The notes: a model not told the origin generated them from the sequence alone. DNA of 64,000 nt from Rhipicephalus microplus (GCF_043290135.1 NC_134710.1:279071776-279135775); one strand, 5' to 3'. Shown: positions 39,107-51,885, counted from the first letter of the stretch. Numbers and translations: made by a program.

Positions 39107-39235
39107 TGTTCTTGAAATGCCAACTCACAGGCAGCATGTCAAAATAAACTTTAAAGAAAAAATATTCTTGAATGTTCTTGAAATGCCAACTCACAGGCAG
39201 CATGTCAAAATTAATTTTAAAGAAAAATAAACCTT
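39107..39235. repeat. Two-copy tandem repeat, 66-bp unit
   Basis: TGTTCTTGAAATGCCAACTC begins at 39107 and again at 39173, and the units stay almost identical through CAGGCAGCATGTCAAAAT. Few differences imply a recent local duplication. Confidence 0.93.
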
Positions 39236-40405
39236 AAAGAAAAAGCACCTTATATCAGGCTGTTGTTCCTTTCGATTATACATTTATTTCAGCCACGCGG
39301 TATGTACTCCTGTGTGCGATACCCACCCTTGGCGAATCATCCTGAGTGTGTGTATGCTTGTTACTGTGAAATAAGGGGTGACTCATTTGCAAGACGACCT
39401 AAAAATAAGCAAACACCAAAGATGTGACCTTTGACGTGGATAAATACAGATATCTATATTTACATACGAATGTGGGTTGTGATTACGTGCGACGCATTTG
39501 TCTTTACTCTATCACCGATGCCTTTTATTTCAAGCTATTAACCGTAAATACTTCTAGGTCATTGAACCATATGTTTTGCATGCCACTTATGTTCTCTAGG
39601 CAATGCTCCTGACTCACGACGGATTCTCAGAGTAATAACTAAGCATAACAAAGACAAACGCAGAATACTTACAGTGTGCAGCTATCAGTTCAATTGTACA
39701 ATGTTTTTAATTGGGCTTCCCTGACTTTCACATGTGCATGTACCAGAAAATATGTTTTGTTTATAAACTTATATTTTAGTGTCAATTTCTGGCTATATGG
39801 TTACCTTGTATATATATAAAAATATGTGTGTAAGTCTGTACACTTTTTCTATGTTAGTGCTCACGAAAAGGGCTGGAAAGTGTGCACAGCTACGTGTATC
39901 ATTTAGCACTAGTCAAACGTAATTATGTCGGTATCTTCTAAGATGCTTTCACACGTACACGCCTAGAATACCACATCGTGTAAACCATAAGATTCGCTGC
40001 CAGTATATCACGCAGGACGAGTGCGCGGGCTATGCATTACACGCCTTTGGTTGGTACCGCCCTATTGTGGACTTGCAGCTACGGTGTCATGCTGCTGAGC
40101 TCGAAACCTTTCACTTATTTTAAGCCATGCAACGGACATTTTGATTTTGGTAATATACTAAAACATCCGTTTACTTAGACTTCGGTGATACTGAAGCAAC
40201 ATATCGTGTGGTCAAAGTAAATCCTGAGTTTCTCACAACAGATTTTCTCATATTGTGGTTTGAGCGCATAAAAAGTGAATTTTAGGGGCGAAACTTTTTA
40301 TAACGGCACCCGTTCGTCCCCCGTAGTATGTAACAAGTATAAGATTTTGACCTCCAAGGTGGTGCCGGTGAGAGATTTCTTCTGTGCGTTGTTGAACAAT
40401 AAAGA
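39236..40405. other. No gene recognised
   Basis: Unassigned AT-rich sequence. Confidence 0.35.
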
Positions 40406-40450
40406 ATAGTGCTCAATGTACATGTCAATGGCTGCTAATGGGGAATGAGA
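40406..40450. repeat. Inverted copy of the 40724-40768 motif
   Basis: 45 bp (ATAGTGCTCAATGTACATG onward) complementary to 40724-40768 with two mismatches. It also pairs with the same motif at the start of the tandem unit at 40494. Confidence 0.9.
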
Positions 40451-40493
40451 GACAGGAGCATTCGGCTTTTAGTTAACGCGCAGGCTGCGATCA

Positions 40494-40968
40494 CCATTAG
40501 CAGCCATTGGCATGTACATTAAGCACTATCTGACAAGAAAGGGTTGCTACGTTATACTCGCTGGGTGTAACCTCCTTAGCTTTAGAAAGGTTTAGCGAGT
40601 GTTGAGCCGCAGTGCCATGAATACAATGAACTTGTATATACCATGAATGAACTCGAGGTGGTTAAAAATGGGAAGTAGATACGAAGCGCAAGCTGTAAGA
40701 AAGTAAAAGCCGAATTCTCCGCCTCTCATTTCCCATTAGCAGCCATTGGCATGTACATTGAGCACTATCTGACTGAAAAAGTTTGCTACGTCATACTCGC
40801 TGGGCGTAACCTCCTTGGTTTTCGAAAGGTTTAGCGAGCGTTCGGCCGCAGTGCCATGAATACAGTGAACTAGTATATACCATGAAAGGTGGTTAAAGGT
40901 GGGAAGTGGACCCGAAGCGCAAGCCGTAAGAAAGTGTGCGTGTGCCACCTCTCTTTTAGTCCTTGGAA
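40494..40968. repeat. Two-copy tandem repeat, 239-bp unit
   Basis: Units 40494-40732 and 40733-40968 share CCATTAGCAGCCATTGGCAT, then GTAACCTCCTT, AGGTTTAGCGAG, GCAGTGCCATGAATACA and CGAAGCGCAAGC, the last just before GTAAGAAAGT. Substitutions are scattered, so the duplication is of moderate age. Together with 40406-40450 it forms an inverted-plus-direct arrangement. Confidence 0.92.
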
Positions 40969-41047
40969 TGTCTGCTGGATGGCGGTGCTTCTATATGGGG
41001 AATATATGATGAAAAGATGCGAGATGGTGGTACTTGGAGTGTTGAAT

Positions 41048-41232
41048 AGATGGACGAACGGACACATAGACAGATGCATGGATGGACGCATGAACGGACG
41101 CAGAGGCGGCTGCATGGACGAACGCAGGGACGGACGCACGAACAGACGCACGCACGGACGGGCTGATGGACGCATGGACGGTCACACTGACGGACGCATG
41201 GACAAACGGAAGCAAGAACGAATGAACGGATG
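41048..41232. repeat. GGACGCAT-type degenerate minisatellite, second array
   Basis: About 185 bp of degenerate GGACG(C/A)A units like the array at 16779-17066. Apparent open frames are translation artefacts. Confidence 0.9.
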
Positions 41233-41236
41233 AATT

Positions 41237-41291
41237 CTTCGCCCCACTCTCCATCATTCACTCCATGAATATGCTGCCATTTTTTTTTTCA
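41237..41291. repeat. Flank shared by the two GGACG minisatellites
   Basis: CTTCGCCCCACTC, ATCATTCACT and an ATATGCTGCCATTTTTTTT end match 17067-17117. Confidence 0.85.
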
Positions 41292-44200
41292 GGTGCTCAA
41301 AAATTGACATTGGACGTGAACAAGGAATGCAGTATAAATGATGAACAAAACGTGTTGTCGGCAGCTTTTCTTTCACGATTGAGTGACAGAAACGTAGGAA
41401 TGACAGCAACGATTAGGCAGGGTTGACGTGGTCTTTCTTTTATTTTTTTCCATGTGCCTCCATACTCAGGTCCCTGAAGAGTGGTTGCGTACGTGTGTAC
41501 GGGAGTGTTAAATAGTTCACAGGCCGCTATCCCATGTAATCATGTGGTAGTGTGGCCTGGTGAGCCTTTGACCACCCGTGTACATGCAAAGCGTAACAGG
41601 TGGTAACCCGTACTGCTATCATGGTATCGCTGCTATCCGTTCATCCGTCATAGCGCGTCCTCGGTAACGCAATACTTGTGCCTGGGTAGCCGGAGAAATT
41701 GTCGAGGGAGGGGACTCTGGGGTGAACCCGTCATTTCTGTCATTTGCTTAGTTCTCGTTCAGGTTGCCGCGCACGGAAGCACGCACATCCCCGACGTGCC
41801 ACGAAGGAAGGAAGTAAGAATGGAGGAAGAAGTAAAACCAGGCGGTGTGCTCGGGAAGAAGAGAGAAGAATCGACAGGGCTGGAGAACCCAGGAAATCGG
41901 CAATGGAGGAGGAGGAGAAACGGCCCCGTCATCTTGATCCGGCCACAGATTAGAGCGGATTCCGGGGTCCTCCCAGATAAGCCTCATCTCTCGATTGTAA
42001 ACAACGTATACGGCGCGCTCACGTCCCACGACGGAAGGAAGAAAACTAGACCAGCGCTGAAGGGAATGGGAAGAGACAAGGGTATTCAGGTCTGGCTATA
42101 AATTTTGCTCAAGGTTGCGTGCCTTCTTTTTTTTTTGCCCTTTTACGAAGTTGCAACAAGGCGGCTTCCCAGGAAGCCGTATCGAACATTAGCTCACGGC
42201 TGCTGGTTCGTTTCTTTCTTTTCGCGTCTCCACAGCTGATCGGCATCCCTGCTTAGGTTATGCTGGCATCTGCGATAAATAATAGAAAGAGCCGCAATTC
42301 AATAGAGGCTGCGTGACACATCGGGGGTCAATAGCTCTCATTGATTTAAACAGACTCAGCATAACTGACCCAGATTTGCGAGCTTCGGGCGAAGGCCAAG
42401 GCGAAACGAGGCTGTGAGAATGACGGACACTCAATTCTGATGTCCGTATTAAGAGATTCGGAGAAGTTCCAGCCGGCCGTCGGGAAAACACAGTGATATA
42501 TAGTTTTCTTTATTTTATATACTATATATCCATATATGTTTCTAAGAATTCGTTCTTGTGAATGCACTCACACAAATAGGGGAAACCTATCAACACAAAG
42601 GTGCACCACCATTTAGTTCTCCTACGCACATGCCGTAAAAAAATTAACTCGACAAAAAAAAAACTTGGACGATGCTTAAGCTTCACTTAGGAGTGGAACG
42701 AAAAAGCTAAGTTGAGTCACGTTCGCATTGCTTTCTCGTTCGTTTGCCAAGCTTCGCTTTTCTGACACATCAACCATACCACGTCTGTTCGTATGACATT
42801 AGTTGTTCTAAACTTTTTTAGGGTTACTACTGCAAGTACAGTTGTGAAGTGCCCAAGAGGTCACAATTCATCCTTCTGCGAAGTAGTGATGCATCCACGA
42901 CAGGTCCGTAAAGTAACAAATGCACCAGCGCACTTTGTACATGCTGTGGCTGATGATAATGATGAATTTTGGTTTAACGCTTTGTAAGCGGTGAAACTTT
43001 AGCCTACCCACTCGTTTCTAAGTTTAAAACGGTCGCTATTTCCGGGTCACGCAAGAGGGGAAATCAATCCTATACTTATACATAATGGGGAGAGGGGCGC
43101 TTCGATAAACCTTCGCCCCCCCCCCACCTCACTTTGAAGCAGGGAAACCCTGCGCATGTCCAACAGTCACCTATATCCGTCAGTGTTCCGAGGTAACACT
43201 GTCGGGATTTGCAGTATGCATACAGCCAGTAAACTTGCCTTAATATGACAGCCTAACATTCTCTGGAGTAGCTAAACCCTTCAAATCACTTTGTTCCTTT
43301 CATTGCTCCCCGACTTCTGAACAGTGAGTCACAGAAAAAAGTGCAAGCAAACTAGCGGAAGTAGTTCAGCAACGCTCCCCTTCATCACTAGTCATAACCG
43401 CAACTAGCGACTCCCTGCTGACATATATTTCTGTTCCTTTTTCTGCATTTCTTTCTCTCGTTTACAAACCACTTCTTTTCCACTGCTGGATTTGAGCATC
43501 AAGCTAATGATCAGAGCGCGGAAACGCCCCATGGCAACGCTAGCAGTCTTACCGCCTGCTGTCACGACACACAAACAAACACACCATGGCGTCGTGTGTG
43601 ACGAGCCCCGAGGGGGCAGCGGGGATTTGGAGGGGTGCAAATCAGCGATTTTTCTCGGCGAACGATGACCCTGGCCTTGTCCATAGCGGAATGCGGAGCC
43701 GGTCAGAAGCCACGCGCTAATCAGCGCTGGGCCGCATAGCAGCAGCCACGCGCGGCAGTGGGTCACTGAGATGATGTAATCCGGCAGCAGCGAGCGGCCC
43801 AAAACAGCCAGCGTGCAGCTAATGGGCCGCTCGCATTCTGGCGCCGTCGTGCCATGCAAGGTCAGAGCCGGCGGAGGCCAGGAGCATCACGCGGCCTTGA
43901 CCCGCGTGGCCCAGTTTCGGACGCTGGCCGGTCGGACAAACCACGTGCGCTTTTGCCACTGTCCTCCTCGCTTCTCCAGTGGGCTTTGCGTGGGTCCGCT
44001 CTCCCTGTCTGCTTTGGCTCCCTTCCCCATCAGCCGTCTTCACTGACAGCTTCACTAAGAGAGAAGGGCTCTCGAAAAAGGCGACGAAATAAAGCGTTCT
44101 CCTGCGGCGTTCTCGGAGCCCCCTTTTCTCTTTGTTGGGCTGTCACCGATACGGTGCGGGCACGAGGACAGGCTTGGATAGCATCGCCACGAGTGAAAAC

Positions 44201-44980
44201 CGAAGCACACATTCGTTCTTACCAGCAGTCCACAAAAGGCTGCAGCTTGTCGTTTTCTATATCGTAAGCGTCAGCCACAGCTAGGTAGCCCTGTTCAAGA
44301 AGGCTGCCACGGGTATCGCGTTTGGAAAGCAGAAGATTGCAGAGAGAGTTCATGCACTTGAGCTCCCATTTTGGAAACCCCGTTTCACAAAGAATAATTC
44401 GAAGGCCCATGATCGTTATAGGTCTCTATAGGCGTTATAGGTCTCTATTGGGTCTACACTTCTGAAGAAAAACGAATGATGGAAGAAAGCTTTGCCTCTT
44501 TTACGTAATATGTTGAGTAATCAAAGTACTACGAAGTACTTCAACTGTCTCTTGTGTGGCTTCGATTTGTCATTACGGCCACCACATATTTCACACATAT
44601 ATATCCTTAGTACTCTCTTCCTAATAAGAGATCACAGAAAATCTCTGGAAGCAGGAACCTATGTTTTCATGGTACCACAACGAGTGCAACAAAAATGCAT
44701 TTCGCACTGTAATCAGCGACAGCGATGAAGTTCATAAAGAAAACACACTATTTTATAACTTCAGCTCTCGGCAAAGCGGAAGCAGCAAGAGTCTCCTAGA
44801 CGCCATAGTTTAGAGTGTTCCTTTTGTCGAGCCAGACCTTTAAATTAAAAGTATGCAACCTATCACGCCACTTTCTTTCAGGGGGCAACAACGGGGGCTG
44901 AAAGTTTCATTTCATCTCTTCCATAAAATAAGTCCACTGTTAAAATAACGAATAACGGTTGTTGTCAACCATAAATAAGG
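41292..44980. other. No gene recognised; GC-rich patch at 43480-44210
   Basis: About 3.7 kb. A 141-residue open frame at 41676-42101 (plus) and a 151-residue frame at 43404-43859 (minus) lack recognised domains and compete with overlapping frames. 43480-44210 is GC- and CpG-rich, which in an arthropod could mark a promoter or first exon; there is no direct evidence. Confidence 0.3.
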
Positions 44981-44989
44981 ACAACGTTT

Positions 44990-45830
44990 CCTCTATTCGC
45001 CAAGACCTCAACGTCCGGCGCGACATAACCAGTCAAGCCCTTCCTGCTGCCATGTCCGAAGGTATTTTGGCCCGGGGTGGCGGGCCATGTCTGACGCAAT
45101 TGACTGGCATTTAAAGATGATGGTCTTTCTTGGGGAACTTTGACAGAAAAAGTTTGGTCTGTCTGTCTGTACATTTGTCTGTTTGTCCGCCCTTAACGAT
45201 AACTCAAACGGCACCAAACGGCCAACCCCGTCCGCAGCGCCCGCCAATATTGATCAAGGTTTAGTGTTCATAGTGGTGTGATTGTCAAATAAAAAGCAGT
45301 TGTTGCGCATATATGAGGCGCCATAACAACACGTTGATGTTTTGTATGACTGTCTTTATACTAGAAGAGGCACACACAAGTAACTCTAAGGACTGTAGCT
45401 TTTATCGCACTGCGCTGACAGTGCAACGCGATGCTCAAAAAAGAAAGTGCTTCCAACTCATTGATACGACGACACGCAGGTGCACCTGCCCGTCGCTTTG
45501 CATTCTACACCTTATTACCTTTGAGACTGGCGCGCATCTTTCTTCACGTTTGCTCACGCCTTCGTTTTCGAAGATAACTGCCAGATGGCGCTCGTGTCTA
45601 ACGTGCCTCGATGCGCTCGCTCGTTTTCGCTACACGCTCGAGGCGCTCTAACGCAGCGCCTCCAGAATACCATTCACCAATTTTCTTGCTCAGAACATCA
45701 AATAAACGTTTTGTTCATTCTCTCCAGACGCAAGACTATCGTCTTTCGACGACATTTGCAGTGTAACATGCAGATTCGGGTCATTTTTAAAAATAAAGTT
45801 TCTTTGTCTTTCTCTCTGTGGCTTTAATAA
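44990..45830. other. Probable dispersed tick repeat, function unknown
   Basis: The stretch 45480-45800 (CTGCCAGATGGCGCTCGTGT, CTCGAGGCGCTCTAACGCAG, an AATAAA near 45701) resembles, from memory, a high-copy sequence in tick transcripts. No second copy was found in this window, so the call rests on recollection. A (GTCT)n patch lies near 45160-45175. Confidence 0.35.
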
Positions 45831-47734
45831 ATAAGGTTTTCACCTGCATCATTCACCTGCCAGCAGTCATGTGATTGGCTGGCTTGCGTCACGTGATCCG
45901 TCCTCCCGGTCAAATGGCGTAGGTGTTCTGTGGCGCCACGTCCCCCTTCGAAGTCAGAGCGGGCAGGAGCGCTCTGGGTCAAGAGGCTGACGCTATGAAA
46001 GAATCAACCAATGGTAGTCCGAGCGCTTGAATTCTACCAACCTAAAGCACAGCCACTTTTCAGAGCGCTCCAAAGCACTAAAAAATGCCCAAGCGAATAC
46101 GCCGTAGAGTGAGAAGCACACACAATCTCTGCATATTGCCAGATATAACATATGGGGCAGAAATGGTCGTGCATTGGAACGCAGAACGATAGGAATAAAA
46201 TTAAGAGACCGGTGGATGGCTGAGTGGGAACGAACATGGACTAACGTGAGATTGGGCATGTCGGTATTTTATCTTGACGCCTATCGCACACAAAACGAAC
46301 ACGAACTCAGAAGTACTAGGTGGAGAGAGTGCCATTCATCAAACAAATGATTTATCTACGAATCAGAACAAGAAGACATATAGGAAACGGGAAGTAATGA
46401 ACGCTGGCCTATAGGTACAAGATTATATTTTCAAAACATCCAAGATGCTTATGAAATACGGGTAGGCAAATATCACATGAAAGTACAAAAATAAATATTT
46501 ACAGGATTTTTATCACTTTTAAAAAGTGTAATTATTTTTTCTCAGATCGATTAAAGTCGCGCTTACGCACGTTTCCCCCAAACAAGCCATCTTCGCCGCC
46601 TTGATTATTTCCCGTGTTCTCTGCGCTGAGCTTCGCCCCATAACATTGTTCTCCATAGGCGTGCATAGGGTTTCCCTTCATGGGGAGGGGTGAAGGTTCT
46701 TCGTATCACCCCCCTTCTTTACTATGTCAATATAAGGGGCTGACTTTGTGCCACCCCCCGCGAATTGCATGCCCCCCTCTTTGTTGTGTCTATGTGTGGG
46801 GCTGACTTTGCGCCCACCCTCATGTGTGACTAGAGAAACACTCACCTGCCACCCACTTATGCTGCTCTGGCGGCGTTCCAATTTTTAGACAGCACGTAAC
46901 CAGTCTACGCAGACAGCTTAGAACACAGCACCAAGCCCATGCTGTCCGAGAAATGGAACACGTTTAGACGGCTGTTATGCAATGAAGCGCTACGTCGCGT
47001 CTGGAAGGGATAAAATAAACAAATGCCGTTACTGTATGTTCTGTCTTATATTGTATTTAAATCTAAAAAAGTTAAAAGTTACTCAGATTGAGCATCTGAC
47101 GAAGTGTGTGTTTGTGTGCAGACGACCATTCCGGCGAGATATGATCTTACTGAGTGATTCGCTAAGCCGCCATCTTGTTTGGACAGCAAAGTAGCCTGCA
47201 TCGTAGTTGTCTACGATTAGGTCTTCTCGGAGCTGTCTATTTGCCGTCTACGTGAAAGTCGGAATGGGACTTAAGGTGGCCGCCGTCCATTTAGCTGTCT
47301 ATCTAGCCGTCTACGGTGAGTATTGGAACGCACCATCTGTGAGCTCACAGAGACGCACCCCCAGTTTCCGCGGTGGACCCTTAAAAATATTTATTTGTTT
47401 TACTTATACGTTATCTGTCACTGCACATCCTTTTCGTGTATTTTTGATGTTTTCAATATCTACTAGTACGTATGTGCCTGCGTGCGGTGCTTCCGATTTC
47501 CTATATATTTACTTGCGCTGCTTCATGAATAAATAATTTGTTGCAAGTTAGCGCTGCGTCGTACCCCTGCGTTCTTGTCTTTTGGTGCGCAATGTATTAA
47601 AACAGTGACGAAACTAAAATATTCGCCAGGACAAATTGAATCAGCTTGTATAGGAAAGGCTGAACTGCAGATAATTATTAAACGCCTTTGCCCTGCCGTG
47701 GACTAATACAGGCTGAGAATGATGACCATGACGC
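45831..47734. other. No gene recognised
   Basis: About 1.9 kb unassigned. Confidence 0.35.
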
Positions 47735-47890
47735 GTTAACACCACAATATGTTTCAGTAAGGGGCTTCGGAAGTTCAGACCACCTGATGTTCTCTACCCA
47801 GCACTGACATTGCACCACGCGCGACATTTCGCCTCTATCAAAATGTGACAGCCGCAGCGAGGATAGAACACATGACTTTCAGGTCAGTAG
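47735..47890 (-). mobile_element. Old, partial SINE copy
   Basis: Weak minus-strand match to the SINE body (GGGGCTTCGGAAGTTCAGAC, a CCACCTGATGTTCT block, CGACATTTCGCCTC) and head (complement of GAGGATAGAACACATGA near the B-box). Strongly decayed. Confidence 0.55.
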
Positions 47891-48069
47891 GCCAGTGTTT
47901 GTCACACTGATGTGTATCTCGCCAGATATGCCTAATGCAATCTCGACGGGACACCTACCGCTGTCAATAATGCTAAAAGCATACAATTGTTGCAATTTCT
48001 CAGTACTAAATTATACCTATGGGTCACATATACGCATATACCTAATATTCTTACCACATTTGGTATATG

Positions 48070-48370
48070 TGAAGCTAGCGAAACGACCGCGAGTGCACCA
48101 TGAGCGTGACGTGTAGGCATGACTTACATGACATGCATGTCATGATTTCCATGTTGGGGCCTGTCACTTAAGTTCGCCGTGCAGTCATGCCATGCTATAC
48201 CAGTTTTGCAACATGTCATGTGATCGAAACCACCGCAAGAGCAGCAAGACCGTGAATTTTACATCATGACATTCATGGCATACTTGTCATGATTTTCATG
48301 TTATAACTAGCCACTTATGCGCATCATTCAGTCATGTTACGCCATACCAATTTTGGTATTGATACCCTAA
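48070..48370. repeat. Satellite-like tandem repeat, about 147-bp period
   Basis: Two diverged units share a CATGATTTCCATGTT / CATGATTTTCATGTT anchor (48141 and 48288), then CACTTA, CAGTCATG and GCCATACCAATTTTG / GCTATACCAGTTTTG. The repeat is followed at once by the (GATA)n array. A tick satellite of this kind is familiar to me, but copy number cannot be judged here. Confidence 0.8.
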
Positions 48371-48405
48371 TTGAAATGGTCAGTAGAGCTAAAAGTCATG
48401 GGCGA

Positions 48406-48540
<135 letters not shown>

Positions 48541-49825
48541 CGCTCAAGGTCACCGAAGTTTGCTAAGAAATGCATCGCATTTAAAAGGCACGTAGTATCT
48601 TTCTAGCTTTAGGCGACACGGCGCAGTGCCTACGCCGAATAAGTGGCTTTGCGGCGCCAACGTGATTTTTGTGACAGCGCATAGAGTTTTATACAATAAT
48701 ACCGAGAGAGGAATGTGGCGCTGCGATCGTGTACCCCCATGGGAATTATGTGAATGGCGGGCTTCAGATCGGATAGTGTTAGCTGGTGAACCGCCTAAAG
48801 ATCTTTATCTACAGTTTCAGTTTCGTCTTTCGCAGCACGGGTAGTGGGGTGCAGTGAAAAACACTGAAGCAGTGCCTTTGTTGTTCGAAGAGGCTAAAGA
48901 CAACTAGATAATTTGATATTCTACGGCGTTGGACCTTTACGAGTCGTACTGACAGTTTAAACTAAGCGTCGTTGACTCACCGCTGCGCATAGATGTAGCG
49001 TCTCATGCCAGTACAGAATATTCCATCGAGTTTATGTTTTTTCATGTGCGCGTCTTGCCTAAACTCGTTCTAAACTACTGCAAAATGACGGTGAAACAAA
49101 GTAGACGCACGTCATGCTCCTTTTAATTGACTTCACAACAAAATCAGAGGTATGTTTGGGGCATAGTCTCGGCCAAACACTTAAACAGGCGCACCTGGCA
49201 TCGCAACAGACAAAACGATAAGTGTTTGTGAGTTAATACTGTACTGTTATTTCCATAAGTAGAAAATGGGTACTTTCGAGGGCAAGACATGCATGCTTGT
49301 TTTTAAGTGTGGTAAAAACTAATTCATTATATCTTGACGTCGAATCTTGAACCCAATGGCAGAGCAATGCATACCTTGGTGGCTAAATTTGTTCAGGTTT
49401 CACTTCTGCCTTGTAGTCACGGAAACATTTAGCAACAAGATATGCATACAAAGGAGTGAAACGCTTTTCAATTAAATATAACTTCAATTACCTTTGTTTT
49501 AGATTCGAAAAACAAGCGTTGCGAATTTCAAGAACGTAATCCGTCCGAAGCAGATCCGAAGCCTGTACTTCCCATCATTCCCATGGGGGTACATGCGCCG
49601 CTGAAGGAGCCCCCGTGGACACTAGCGCCAGATTCCCCTCTAGGTACTATTGTATGAAACTCTGTGCGGGAGCACGTTCGCCAGGGCGAACGCCCGTTTT
49701 CGGAGGGAGATTCTCCAGTGGCACTTTGGCTTCGGGTGCATGCGACGTCTGTGACCGGCTGTAATCGGAGAACAGCCCCTGTGATGTACGCATTGCGAAA
49801 TGCATTTAACCTCTCATTACACTTC
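48541..49825. other. No gene recognised
   Basis: After the GATA-linked flank nothing is recognised. A minus-strand frame at 49528-49881 (117 residues) has no domain signature. Confidence 0.35.
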
Positions 49826-49890
49826 TCAATGACCATGATCATACGGTAGTTTTGTGACATTAAACCCCACAAATCAATCACTCAATCAAT
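49826..49890 (+). mobile_element. SINE 3'-end fragment
   Basis: A short diverged end of the Ruka-like SINE in plus orientation, GGTAGTTTTGTGACATTAAA then CCCCACAAATCAATCACTCA. The tail is intact and the remainder is missing. No target duplication is evident. Confidence 0.75.
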
Positions 49891-50081
49891 CAACTTTACG
49901 CATCCAGCTTCATACTCCACCTTTTCCAACCACAAAATAAAATCGAGCACGTGACCAGCCGATGACGCTCCACCAGTGGTTATGTCTTTAAGTTCGTAAT
50001 ACCTCGGCCAACTGAAAAAAAAATTAAAAGAATAAGCTAAAATAGAAATGTGAGTGATGAAAAGTATTGGTGAAAAAAAAT

Positions 50082-50153
50082 GGGCTCGTCCGGGATTTGA
50101 ACCCGGGACCTCTCGCACCCAAAGCGAGAATCATACCCCTAGACCAACGAGCC
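50082..50153 (-). tRNA. tRNA-Pro(UGG)
   Basis: Identical over all 72 nt to 9699-9770, with complete stem pairing, anticodon TGG, and a T-run on the transcribed strand (complement of A8 at 50073-50080). The flanks are unrelated to those of the block-Y copies, which suggests this is an independent, probably functional locus. Confidence 0.95.
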
Positions 50154-50216
50154 GACGACGGTGCGAAGCGTTGGGCACGTGTACAGTTTCGCGATGTTTC
50201 GGATTGCTTATGGGAA

Positions 50217-50326
50217 TTGATTGATTGACATGTGGGGTGTAACGTCCCAAAAGCACTATATGATTATGAGAGACGCCTTTGTGGAGGGCTCCGGAAATTT
50301 AGACCACCTGGGGTTCTTTAAAGTGC
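50217..50326 (-). mobile_element. 5'-truncated SINE (Ruka-like) with imperfect target duplication
   Basis: Minus-strand tail and body, 110 bp, lacking the tRNA head (ends near GTTCTTTAAAGTGC). TTGCTTATGGGAA (50204-50216) and TTGCTCATGAGAA (50327-50339) match at 11 of 13 positions. It lies 50 bp from the tRNA-Pro gene. Confidence 0.85.
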
Positions 50327-50339
50327 TTGCTCATGAGAA

Positions 50340-50722
50340 GTAGTGATAATAAAATGAATGCAACAACAAACATTCTGGTCACAGACAAAGCAAACAACAA
50401 GGTGGACAACTCAAATATTTGCCTGATAATGAATGACGACAACATCACTTTTTTTTCGGCCTCCACGTCAAATTTCTCAATTGTTTATTTGTTTGCTCCT
50501 TTTTATTTCAGCTTATACCACTATACTGATGATAATTTAGGTGTAAAATAGCTAAATACACTGACAAAAGTGTAGCGAAGTTGGAATACTTGAACCGGCT
50601 AGCATATTGGGGATTCTGTAAGAGGAAGTGGTCCTTCACCCTGCGTCTTCATGTTGACCTCTCTTGCACTGCGGTCTGACGCTATCGTGTTGGCAGAGTG
50701 CCGTCTGCCAACTCCTGCGCAT
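50340..50722. other. No gene recognised
   Basis: Unassigned sequence. Confidence 0.35.
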
Positions 50723-50763
<41 letters not shown>

Positions 50764-50960
50764 GTTTTATTGTGTACCTTACATATAATGGCTGGTTATT
50801 ATTATGCAGGTAGGACCCCAGAGCCCAGTCAAGGCAGTTGCAGGGGTCCGTATTTTAACACTAGTAGGTTAAAATACATATAATTGATACATAGCAATAT
50901 AAATACATATAATTGATACATAGCAATACATAGCAATAAGCGCTAGCTGTTGGGATAGCT
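50723..50960 (-). mobile_element. Probable LINE 3' end with (TGAT)n tail
   Basis: On the minus strand the sequence runs to an AATAAAACTG and then about ten TGAT/TTGA units (plus-strand CAAT repeats at 50723-50763). A polyadenylation-like signal next to a short tandem tail is typical of some LINE clades. Within it, 50873-50935 repeats AATACATATAATTGATACAT twice. The tail is the same as that of the Ruka-like SINEs. No ORF2 sequence is seen, so the LINE call is inference. Confidence 0.4.
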
Positions 50961-51884
50961 GGTGCATCATGAACTTCAAAAAGACGGGTACCAGCTACGC
51001 AGAAAAGCGTACGCATACAGCCGTTAGCGCTAAAGATCATTCAATTATACAGACGTTCTGCAGGCACGGATATTTAGCACAATTGTTCAATAAAGGGAGA
51101 AAAGTGGGTGTTTACCCCGGCAAGCAAGGCATTGAACTAGCGTCACAGACTGCCACTAAACACTGCGTTTGCCAGCCTTAACAACAGGCCCTTGTCAGAA
51201 CAGTAAGTGCACGAATACCGACATGATCTGTCTTCACAAAGAAAAGGAGACAAGGTCTTATCGAACCTTTTGTTTGGTAGTGGCCTACTCCTTATGTTGG
51301 ACTTTCAGCACACTGTCTCTCTTTGTTTTTCTCGCGCTTCTACTTTTCGGTTGCTTTCCTTTCCTTCTCATATTTCTTTGTCCTTCCCCCTTCCTTGAGG
51401 GCAGAAAAGCAAACCGGATGCTACGATTCAGGTTACCTTTCTGCCTTTCTCTAAGTTTATTCCCTCTATCTCTTCTGATAGTCGCTCGTGAGAATATGAT
51501 CACCTCCTAGGTTCTTTTACCCGCTTATTTATTTGAATGTTCTCAGGTTATGTAGGGTTCAAGCCCCCCGACAAATAAGTCGCGGTGTTCGGGACGTTAT
51601 TACCTATATACCACTATGGAAGAACCACGTCTTTTCTATGGAGCTTTACGTATTCCTATGGGAAACGCGTCGCAGACATTATTTCCCCGGGGCACTCTAC
51701 AAAATATGGAATCATTAAGAATTATCTGAAATCATTAAATCCCAAAAGCCTTGTGGAACGTTTCGATGCAATCTTCAGTTTCCGAGGCTTGCCTTCAACC
51801 ACTGTTCACCTGGTCGAAAAAAAGAGTACTCATAAAGACCTTTCAGGGAAATAGTGTTGTGAGTGTATTTGCAATGAACAAAGT
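50961..51884. other. No gene recognised
   Basis: Unassigned. A plus-strand frame at 51169-51510 (113 residues) is hydrophobic and low-complexity over a T-rich stretch and is not convincing. Confidence 0.35.
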
Positions 51885-51885
51885 T

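Noticed and set aside
40870..41261. Similar low-complexity frames in the second GGACG array
   Set aside because: Same cause as above; repeat translation, not genes.
41676..42101. 141-residue plus-strand frame rich in Lys, Arg and Glu
   Set aside because: Sits in purine-rich repeats (GGAAGGAAG, GAGGAGGAG); no domain and no conserved motif.
43404..43859. 151-residue minus-strand frame in GC-rich DNA
   Set aside because: No domain, competing overlapping frames on the plus strand, composition explains the openness.
50723..50763. CAAT direct repeats as a possible CRISPR-like array
   Set aside because: Four-base units without spacers; a retrotransposon tail or microsatellite, in a eukaryotic genome.
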